From: Gp1-AA122 sp035631655
Lineage (GTDB): Bacteria > Acidobacteriota > Terriglobia > Terriglobales > Acidobacteriaceae
NCBI GenBank assembly: GCA_035631655.1
Contig: DASQIH010000181.1
Coordinates: 1 to 64,000 of the forward strand
Length of the DNA: 64,000 nt
Direction of reading: 5' to 3'
Shown here: one piece after another, positions 58,369 to 64,000 of the stretch
Numbering within the stretch: position 1 is the stretch's first letter
Layout: each line of letters begins with the position of its first letter
Notes under the pieces: generated by a model
Databases searched by the model: none
Told to the model about the DNA's origin: nothing
The model's input: only the letters and a program-made list of their open reading frames with translations
Made by a program: the position numbers and the translations under genes

Positions 58369-58447
58369 TTCCGTTCTCCTGTAGTCGCGGTTCTTTGGTT
58401 CCCCGGCTTCAAGTGAGGGAACCAAATCCCCGCACAGGAGAACGGAA
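58369..58447 (+). promoter_or_regulatory. Long hairpin burying the ardC ribosome-binding site
   Basis: TTCCGTTCTCCTGT (58369-58382) pairs perfectly over 14 bp with ACAGGAGAACGGAA (58434-58447), which contains the Shine-Dalgarno AGGAG and ends directly at the ATG. Inside, GCGG pairs with CCGC, and TTTGGTTCCC (58393-58402) pairs with GGGAACCAAA, leaving a 13-nt loop. The total is about 28 pairs with one four-base bulge (AGTC) and one TTC/TCC internal loop. Confidence 0.75.
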
Positions 58448-59245
58448 ATGAAATCAGAACAAATCAAGGAAATCACGGAGAAGGCCACCGAACAGCTCGT
58501 CGCTGCGCTGCAGCAAGGGCATAGCGAAGCACTTACCAGCTATCTCAAGGCTATTGGACGGTTTCACCGGTACAGCCTGCACAACGTTTTACTCATCGCC
58601 TTGCAGAAGCCCAATGCAAGCCATGTCGCCGGCTTCCGCACGTGGAACGAACTCGGCCGCTTCGTCAAGAAAGGCGAGAAAGGCATCATGATTCTCGCCC
58701 CCATCGTCCGGCGCAAGGCGGAGAACTCCGAGAACGATGAAAGAGAGTCTTCCCGCATCGCGGGCTTCCGCGCCGCTTACGTTTTTGATGTCAGTCAGAC
58801 GGACGGCCAGGAACTGCCACAGATCGGGGTCGTGCACGGAGATCCACGCGACTATAGCGATGTTCTCCGCAGCTTTGCCGCCGCGCAGAGTATCGCGATT
58901 GAGTATTCGCAAGACATCGCCCCCGCCCGCGGTACTTCGTATGGCGGTCGCATTGCGCTACTTCCGGGTCAATCCTCCGCCGAGGAGTTCTCGACACTTG
59001 TCCACGAACTCGCACATGAGCTTCTACACCGTGGCGATCGCCGCGAACAAACGTCGCGCAAAGTCCGCGAAACCGAAGCCGAAGCAACCGCCTTCGTCGT
59101 TTGCCATGCCATCGGGCTCGAAACCGGTTCGGCTGCAGCCGACTACATCCAACTGTGGAACGGCGACCAGGAAACGCTAACGACCAGTCTTACCTACATT
59201 CAGAAGGCTGCTTCGCAGATGCTTGCCGCGCTCACCGGTTCGTGA
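58448..59245 (+). CDS. ardC: ArdC-type antirestriction/ssDNA-binding metalloprotease
   Basis: The 265-residue protein has an ArdC N-terminal ssDNA-binding domain (about 5-120: LKAIGRFHRYSLHNVLLIALQKP, GFRTWNELGRFVKKGEKGIMILAP) and a zincin peptidase domain with HELAHELLH (H186, H190, H194) and a downstream Glu in RETEAEATAF. ArdC proteins protect incoming single-stranded plasmid DNA from restriction in new recipients. This fits a conjugative leading region. The start ATG follows the hairpin 58369-58447 without any gap. Confidence 0.9.
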   Translation: MKSEQIKEITEKATEQLVAALQQGHSEALTSYLKAIGRFHRYSLHNVLLIALQKPNASHVAGFRTWNELGRFVKKGEKGIMILAPIVRRKAENSENDERESSRIAGFRAAYVFDVSQTDGQELPQIGVVHGDPRDYSDVLRSFAAAQSIAIEYSQDIAPARGTSYGGRIALLPGQSSAEEFSTLVHELAHELLHRGDRREQTSRKVRETEAEATAFVVCHAIGLETGSAAADYIQLWNGDQETLTTSLTYIQKAASQMLAALTGS

Positions 59246-59258
59246 GCGCTTTCCGTTC

Positions 59259-59280
59259 CGCCCTTCGGCGGTCTTTCTCT
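59259..59280 (+). terminator. Possible weak terminator after ardC
   Basis: CCGCC-CTTC-GGCGG forms a five-pair stem with a tetraloop, followed by TCTTTCTCTC. It begins 13 bp after the ardC stop. The U-rich tail is interrupted, so termination would be incomplete. Confidence 0.3.
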
Positions 59281-59296
59281 CGTATACTCATGGCAA

Positions 59297-60634
59297 ATGG
59301 CGATTTTCTCTCGCAGAACCATTCAGCAACTCATTGACGACAGTTCCGCATTTCTCGCGTCCTCCGAACTGCTACGCAAACTCCGGAATCTTGACGAGCG
59401 GTCCGACGAAACGATTCCAACCGAATGGGAACTTGCCGTCCTCGTCGCTTTCTCCCGGCTCGGTAGCGTCTCACCCGAACCGGATGGAGGCAGCACCAGG
59501 CCCGACCTGCAGTTCGTCCCTCGGGAAAGTCGCCAACCGGTGGTCATCGAAATCAGCGTCGTCTCCGACAAGCATCTTCACGAGGAAAATCCCTTTGAAC
59601 TCTTGATGGAAGACTTCCGCAAAAGGCTCAGTAAGGTCTTTCCGGAAGAGAGGCTTGGCCGCTTCCATCTTGACGTTCGACCGATTTCCCCGATGCCTGT
59701 TTACAGAGGAAGCCGCGTGACCAGGAAGCTTCGGCTTCCCCGTCCCCACCAATTCAAACAGACAATTTTCAACCGTCGCTTCGCGCAGTTCTTGGCTTCG
59801 GTCAAAGCTGCACCGACAAGGCACCATCAATACGTCGTCAAGAGCGAACAGGTGGATGTCGCGATTCGGTTCGATCCCACCACGAAGGGCCTGTCTGGAG
59901 GCTACCCGGTCTTTACTCTGGCTCATTCCAAGACCTCAAATCCGGTGGCGAATGTTCTTCACGCCAAGGCCCAGCAATTGAGAGCCTCCAGTCTTCCTGG
60001 ACCTTATGGAATTGTGATTTGCGACGGCGGGTGCGATTTGCTGAGCCGCCGTCAGGGTGATGATTGGTCCTCGTTTCACCTCGACGACGTTGTACAGCAT
60101 TTCCTGCAAATCAACACATCGGTCTCCTTTGTCTCAGTTCTGGTGGTTGTTGCTGACAATTCGGGAAGAATCGGGCCTCGTCACCTCCGAATACAACAAC
60201 GCCTCTACCACAACCGTGATTACGAGACTCTGGATTCCGCGATCAAACAATCCATTCTGAAGCTCCCAGACGCCCTCCCTCCTCCAGCAAGAACTGCGGT
60301 CAATGCAAGAAACCATTTGACCTGGCTCCTTGAGTCGAGGGGGACTGATGAGGGCGATACCTTCGAAGGAGGTTTCTCGATGAGCGATCGAAACTTCAAA
60401 GTGTCCCTGCGCACCATCCAAGCACTTCTCGGTGGTCGAACGGACGCGAAGACTTTTGATGAGACTCATGGTTTCCCCAAAAAGAATCCCTTCCTCAGGA
60501 ATCTCGAGGAGGGCCGACTCATCGTCAAGGTGGAAGTCGAGAAAGGAATTCTCGCGGAGGACGATGACTGGCTGATCTTCACGTTTGGAACTCCCGACCC
60601 TGCAGTGAGCCCTTACCGTCCGCCGGTGACGTAA
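59297..60634 (+). CDS. Unrecognised 445-residue protein with PD-(D/E)xK-like core
   Basis: I recognise no named family. Residues 65-90 read STRPDLQFVPRESRQPVVIEISVVS, with P69-D70 and then E85 in a hydrophobic strand. That layout resembles the PD-(D/E)xK nuclease core, though Lys is replaced by Ser. A conserved-looking second part has HAKAQQLRASSLPGPYGIVICDGG and HFLQINTSVSFVSVLVVV. The last 100 residues have NFKVSLRTIQALLGG. There is no signal or membrane segment. It lies between ardC and an HTH-kinase pair, and the protein at 61870 has a similar core. Confidence 0.7.
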   Translation: MAIFSRRTIQQLIDDSSAFLASSELLRKLRNLDERSDETIPTEWELAVLVAFSRLGSVSPEPDGGSTRPDLQFVPRESRQPVVIEISVVSDKHLHEENPFELLMEDFRKRLSKVFPEERLGRFHLDVRPISPMPVYRGSRVTRKLRLPRPHQFKQTIFNRRFAQFLASVKAAPTRHHQYVVKSEQVDVAIRFDPTTKGLSGGYPVFTLAHSKTSNPVANVLHAKAQQLRASSLPGPYGIVICDGGCDLLSRRQGDDWSSFHLDDVVQHFLQINTSVSFVSVLVVVADNSGRIGPRHLRIQQRLYHNRDYETLDSAIKQSILKLPDALPPPARTAVNARNHLTWLLESRGTDEGDTFEGGFSMSDRNFKVSLRTIQALLGGRTDAKTFDETHGFPKKNPFLRNLEEGRLIVKVEVEKGILAEDDDWLIFTFGTPDPAVSPYRPPVT

Positions 60635-60748
60635 TACACCGATCCCAGCACTCCCTGCGCCCGGTCCGGTCGTGGTGCGTGTTCTTGGCATATAGCAATT
60701 GTTATAATAAATGTTGCAAGAATCCTGCGCGTGTAATACAGTCTTTCT

Positions 60749-61033
60749 ATGCTTGATTCCGTACGACTCGTTTGGATTCGCAAGAAACTGAATCTGGCGC
60801 AGGAGCAGATGGCGCGACTTCTCGGGGTCTCCTTCGCGAGCGTTAATCGTTGGGAGGGAGGGCATTCGGCCCCAACCGGTCCAACGCTAGACCTCTACTT
60901 GGCACTCGACAGAGCAATTCGGGGCGGCAGTTCTCCGGAATCCATTCTTCGTGCAGCGAACAATGAAAGAGGCGCGTTCTTGTATGCCTTGTTCCGCATG
61001 GCATATGCGCGCGCCGGGGGAAAATCTCGATGA
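60749..61033 (+). CDS. XRE-type HTH regulator
   Basis: The 94-residue protein has an XRE/MqsA-like helix-turn-helix: RLVWIRKKLNLAQEQMARLLGVSFASVNRWEGGHSAPTGPTLDL. The rest is helical (LYLALDRAIRGG, ILRAANNERGAFLYALFRMAYARAG). Its stop overlaps the kinase start by four bases, so the two are coupled. Upstream, an AT-rich island with TTGGCA, TATAAT and a TTATAATAA palindrome (60685-60720) could hold promoter and operator, but the -35/-10 spacing is too short for a standard sigma-70 site. It may repress the kinase operon. Confidence 0.82.
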   Translation: MLDSVRLVWIRKKLNLAQEQMARLLGVSFASVNRWEGGHSAPTGPTLDLYLALDRAIRGGSSPESILRAANNERGAFLYALFRMAYARAGGKSR

Positions 61034-61854
61034 GCTACCAAGTCTTCGTTCTTCGGCCTTTGGCGTCCGGAGGCAACGCGGATGTCCATCTCGGACAGCG
61101 CAGTGACACTGGAGCACAAGTCGTCGTCAAGTACCTAAGGGAATGGCAGCTGGAGCACGCGCGAAAGGCCTTTGAGCGAGAAGTCCGCATTCTTGGCCAA
61201 AACCTGCCCGGGATGATCTCCATTCTGTTCGCTGACCTGAAAGCGCAACAACCCTATTACGTAATGCCTTACCTCCCAGGTGGTTCCGCAACGAAACATG
61301 CAGGCCGCCTTGCTGAACAACAGCTATTGGCTCTCGCCTTCGAATCCGCCCGATCGCTTGCAGCGCTTCACAGCCGTCGCATCGCCCATGGTGACTTCAA
61401 ACCCGACAACCTGCTCATCACGGAAGAAGGCAGCCTGCGCCTCGCCGATCCTCTCGGTAACGGCATTGGCTGCACGGTTCTTTTCTCACAAAATCATGGC
61501 GGGACACCCGGCTACTGGGCGCCAGAAATAAAGAATGGCGGTCCGATCTCACAAGCTGGCGACGTCTACTCGTACGGCGTGACTCTCCACCACCTGGCCA
61601 CAGGGGTAAAACCGCGAGACGGACAACCACTTGATCTTGCCTTGGGCGCATTCAAAACTCATTCACGACTGACCGAAATTGTCGCGGCTTGCTGCCGGCC
61701 CCTGCCTGCCGAAAGACCATCGATGCAAGAAGTATTGCAAATGCTCGAAGGTTCACGCTGGACCGATATTCAACAGCAACGCCAACAGCAGCGCGCTCTG
61801 GCTCTGTGCGCCGTCACATTCATTGGCATCCTAGTTCTCGTCGCAGCCGGCTAA
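61030..61854 (+). CDS. Membrane-anchored serine/threonine protein kinase
   Basis: The 274-residue protein is a Hanks-type kinase. The glycine loop is ASGGNADVHLG, Lys34 sits in VVVKYL, the catalytic loop is AHGDFKPDN (H120-G-D122, with Asn127), the metal Asp lies in RLADPLG (a changed DFG), and the activation segment ends GTPGYWAPEI. A C-terminal helix (ALCAVTFIGILVLVAAG, about 255-272) anchors it with the kinase domain in the cytoplasm and no extracytoplasmic sensor. The HTH protein upstream is coupled to it. Substrate and trigger are unknown. Confidence 0.88.
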   Translation: MSYQVFVLRPLASGGNADVHLGQRSDTGAQVVVKYLREWQLEHARKAFEREVRILGQNLPGMISILFADLKAQQPYYVMPYLPGGSATKHAGRLAEQQLLALAFESARSLAALHSRRIAHGDFKPDNLLITEEGSLRLADPLGNGIGCTVLFSQNHGGTPGYWAPEIKNGGPISQAGDVYSYGVTLHHLATGVKPRDGQPLDLALGAFKTHSRLTEIVAACCRPLPAERPSMQEVLQMLEGSRWTDIQQQRQQQRALALCAVTFIGILVLVAAG

Positions 61855-61869
61855 AGTTTCCGCTTCCGT

Positions 61870-63168
61870 TCACAGCTCTTCCGCACACAGATTCTCGAGT
61901 CCCTCGGCAATGGAGCCGAAGAGCTTGAGTTCGTCAAGCCTCAACACTTTGGCGTTCGGATTGTTTGTTGGAAACACCTCTCGGCTGATTGAGATGCGAT
62001 CCGTCTCGACTTGCGCCTTCTCAATCACAACGGCGGAAACGCGGGACGTTCCCAGGAAAAACCCATTCGGCTTCCGGTTCAGATCATGAGGAAAGCCTTC
62101 AGCACTCGGCCCGAAAGTTACCACCAAGTCGCCGTAGAACGCTCTCGCAAGAGTGAATTCGTCCACCAGCAACTTACCCAAATCGGATATCTCTAGAAGA
62201 ATGATTCCCTGGGAAGCCTTCGGTAGCTGCTTCTGTTTTTTCCGCAGTATCGTTCGCAGACGCAAATAAGTTTCGTCGGGCTGCAACTGACGCCGCCCCG
62301 CACCGAGCGGCAGTACGCCGACAACGGTGCCGTTGTTCTTTTGTCCGGTGTCATCAAAACGCGCCACAAACCGTGCATCACGCTTCCATTTTTCATCCCG
62401 AATCTGCTCGGCGAGACGTTTGGCATCCGCGTAGTCGTATCGCGCCTCCGTCTCCTCTCCTTCTCGCAGACTGTAATCATCAGCGTTGTGATAATACAGA
62501 GTCGCCTTCGTCACTCCTTTCTTCTCCAGATCGTCCAGGATTGTTCGGACCAATCGCACTGACTTCTTCAGCTCAGGGGAATGCGCTGAATATTCGTCGG
62601 TCATCGAAATCACAACACTGTGACGCGAAGGCAATTTGGCGAGCCGCTCAAAAACGTCTTCCGTCGCCATGTCGGTAGCTGCACGGGCTTCGTCTAGTTG
62701 AACACGCCGTATCTCGACGAAGTATTCGCCGTCTTTCACCGCACGTAGATCGGGGCCCGCAAGAGGAGCCTTAGGCTCCATCGTCACGTCCAGGCCCTGC
62801 TTCAGTAAAAACACGGCATACCCCAGTTCGACCAGGGTGTCTACAAATTCGCCTTGGAGTTTTGTTGCCAGTCGCCTCAGGTCGCACTTCAACCCGTCAC
62901 CCTGCAACGCATAGCCCACGAGTTCCTCGGTGTATTTCATAACCGGATTGTCTGGATTCTTCTTGTGCCATTTGCCGAGGAGATGTTCAGACTCCGAACC
63001 CAAGATCTCGCGCTCCAAGGAATCGTCGCCGAACAGCTTACGAAGATTTTTCATTTCTTCCCCGCGGGCGAAGGCGCGAATCAAGCGCCAGCCAATCACC
63101 CCAACAATCACAGTCACCACCACAAGCTCGAAGACCTTTTTCATTGCAACGATTCTAACCTGGGACAT
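61870..63168 (-). CDS. Unrecognised membrane-anchored protein with PD-(D/E)xK-like core
   Basis: The product has 432 residues from GTG/ATG 63168 or 424 from ATG 63144. An N-terminal helix (VFELVVVTVIVGVIGWRLIRAF) anchors it to the membrane. Residues 137-155 read AGPDLRAVKDGEYFVEIRRVQ, P-D followed by Glu in a strand and then Arg, like the PD-ExK core of restriction-type nucleases with Arg in place of Lys. Further on, LRKKQKQLPKASQGIILLEISD resembles KAQQLRASSLPGPYGIVICD of the protein at 59297. No family is recognised. It is convergent with the kinase gene (15 bp between the stops). Confidence 0.7.
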   Translation of the reverse strand: MSQVRIVAMKKVFELVVVTVIVGVIGWRLIRAFARGEEMKNLRKLFGDDSLEREILGSESEHLLGKWHKKNPDNPVMKYTEELVGYALQGDGLKCDLRRLATKLQGEFVDTLVELGYAVFLLKQGLDVTMEPKAPLAGPDLRAVKDGEYFVEIRRVQLDEARAATDMATEDVFERLAKLPSRHSVVISMTDEYSAHSPELKKSVRLVRTILDDLEKKGVTKATLYYHNADDYSLREGEETEARYDYADAKRLAEQIRDEKWKRDARFVARFDDTGQKNNGTVVGVLPLGAGRRQLQPDETYLRLRTILRKKQKQLPKASQGIILLEISDLGKLLVDEFTLARAFYGDLVVTFGPSAEGFPHDLNRKPNGFFLGTSRVSAVVIEKAQVETDRISISREVFPTNNPNAKVLRLDELKLFGSIAEGLENLCAEEL

Positions 63169-63184
63169 CAGCAGTTCTTCGCAA

Positions 63185-63348
63185 GCCCTTCCTGGCTAAA
63201 CCCTGCGCCTGATCCGTCCGCTCCTTCCGTCAAGGCTCTCCGCTTCGCTCCGATGAACGCCCACCCCGCGGCCTTGACGGCGCGGACGGACAGGCGCCTC
63301 CCCCCGCCACGAAGGGATTTGCTTTTCATGCGCGGCTTCCCGCCGCGC
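63185..63348 (+). repeat. Structured repeat element, copy 2
   Basis: It matches 51885-52047. Here H1 (63205-63297) is stronger: outer stem GCGCCTG-(A)-TCCGTCCGC pairs with GCGGACGGACAGGCGC (16 pairs, one bulged A) and the inner stem is CCGTCAAGGC/GCCTTGACGG (10 pairs). H2 (63330-63348) is a perfect GCGCGGC-TTCCC-GCCGCGC. Inner-stem pairs differ from copy 1 by T-A to C-G, and H2 keeps its fold with different bases. The next ATG (63393) follows 45 bases after H2. Confidence 0.7.
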
Positions 63349-63392
63349 CTCTGAGAAGCAAGACCCAAATCCACAACAAGGAGTCTTCCGAA

Positions 63393-63683
63393 ATGCAAAA
63401 GACAGAACGAAAACCGTTGTTTGACCTGGGCCAGCTCGTCGCCACACCCGGCGCGCTGGCCGCTCTCGAAAAGTCCGGCCAGTCCCCCATGGACTTCCTC
63501 TCACGCCATGTGACCGGAGATTGGGGCGAAATCCCCGAAGAAGACCGCAAGGAAAACCAATTGAGCTTGGAAAAGGGTTTCCGGCTCATGAGCAGCTATC
63601 GCACCCACGCGAATCTCGTGGTGTGGGTGATCACCGAAGGCTCAAGGTGCCACACGACGATCCTACTTCCCGAAGAATATTAA
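63393..63683 (+). CDS. Conserved plasmid/ICE-associated small protein
   Basis: The 96-residue protein is cytoplasmic: FDLGQLVATPGALAALEKSGQSP, FLSRHVTGDWGEIPEEDRKENQLSLEKGFRLMSSYRT and VWVITEGSRCHTTILLPEEY. This architecture is common among uncharacterised plasmid and integrative-element proteins; I know no function for it. CAAGGAG precedes ATG 63393. It sits between structured repeat copy 2 and the parB-like gene, both on the plus strand. Confidence 0.82.
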   Translation: MQKTERKPLFDLGQLVATPGALAALEKSGQSPMDFLSRHVTGDWGEIPEEDRKENQLSLEKGFRLMSSYRTHANLVVWVITEGSRCHTTILLPEEY

Positions 63684-63716
63684 TTCTTGAAAAAAGAAGA
63701 AAAGGAGAAATCGAAA

Positions 63717-64000
63717 ATGAATAGTGCACTCGCAATGAATTCAGGAAATCTGACATCTTCCGTGCAGGACATTCCGCTCGAACGCATTCGGGAGTCGAAA
63801 ACCAACCCGAGGCGCACCTTCGATGAAGCGAAGCTCGCGGAACTTGCCGCCAACATCAAGCTGCATGGCGTTCTGCAACCCGTTCTCGTCCGTCCGTTTC
63901 CGGACGGTGAGGCGGGACTTTACGAACTCGTTGCCGGAGCGCGGCGCTACCGCGCTTCGAAACTTGCCGGACGGGAAACCATTTCCGCAAGCGTGCGCCA
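63717..64000 (+). CDS. ParB/RepB/Spo0J-family protein, N-terminal part
   Basis: The gene runs out of the window after 94 codons. AAGGAGA precedes ATG 63717. DIPLERIRESKTNPRRTFDEAKLAELAANIKLHGVLQPVLVRP is the ParB N-terminal (CTPase/nuclease-like) start, and LYELVAGARRYRASKLAG holds the conserved GARRYRA box. It may be a plasmid or ICE partition protein or a ParB-like regulator or nuclease; the DNA-binding part is outside the window. It follows the small conserved protein by 33 bp. Confidence 0.88.
   Translation, partial: MNSALAMNSGNLTSSVQDIPLERIRESKTNPRRTFDEAKLAELAANIKLHGVLQPVLVRPFPDGEAGLYELVAGARRYRASKLAGRETISASVR

Noticed and set aside
60685..60708. Sigma-70 promoter TTGGCA/TATAAT before the HTH-kinase pair
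   Set aside because: The spacing is only 12 bp, too short for a standard promoter; the TATAAT may still be used with another -35.

Overview
The window looks like chromosomal DNA of an Acidobacteriota (Terriglobia/Koribacter-like) soil bacterium. It is GC-rich and encodes protein families common there: DoxX, DM13, GMC oxidoreductase, GH63-like glucosidase, MsrPQ, and ECF sigma factors with small zinc-finger anti-sigma partners. It ends in a mobile-element segment. The phylum is inferred from gene content; no rRNA gene is present.

Region 1 (1-40.4 kb) is rich in stress and envelope functions: a tandem UspA protein, YHS and DoxX proteins, a CPA2 antiporter, two ECF sigma/anti-sigma pairs plus an orphan zinc-finger protein, an N-acyltransferase, a DedA/ATP-grasp fusion, an operon built around a ferric-reductase/Rieske fusion, a DM13-GlcG/cupin-SMP30-debranching-enzyme operon, an aquaporin, a GMC oxidoreductase, a glucosidase, a subtilase with a C-terminal glycogen-binding-like domain, and MsrPQ. 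I find one promoter-like motif, G(T/A)(A/C)AC-N14-CG(T/A/C)ATC, in front of at least ten of its transcription units and of the metal region, which points to a shared ECF regulon. At 37.34 kb a deletion joins two broken convergent genes. Two related ~120-bp repeats sit at 1.4 and 40.4 kb; the left one abuts a tRNA-Ser(GCU) gene cut in its anticodon loop.

Region 2 (40.5-51.7 kb) handles metals: a four-gene mercury operon with overlapping ends (merR, a thioredoxin-fold protein, a MerT-like transporter and a membrane-anchored thioredoxin-like protein), then a Cus-type Cu/Ag RND efflux operon, a CDF-like transporter and two methyltransferases. The last mer gene contains an in-frame TGA at the first position of a CxxC motif, followed at once by a good bacterial SECIS-like hairpin. 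It is therefore a probable selenoprotein.

Region 3 (51.9-64 kb) resembles part of an integrative or conjugative element: a WGR/ATP-dependent DNA-ligase fusion, an enolase remnant, an ArsB/NhaD-type permease, DNA polymerase IV, the mobile mystery protein A/B (Fic) pair behind four operators spaced exactly 33 bp apart, ArdC behind a very large hairpin that buries its Shine-Dalgarno, two unrecognised proteins with nuclease-like cores flanking an HTH-kinase pair, and a ParB-like protein cut by the window end. A ~163-nt structured element occurs twice, 11.3 kb apart, each time just upstream of an element gene, and its stems show compensatory changes. Together with the ArdC hairpin these could be RNA leaders or single-stranded-DNA promoters of a conjugative leading region.
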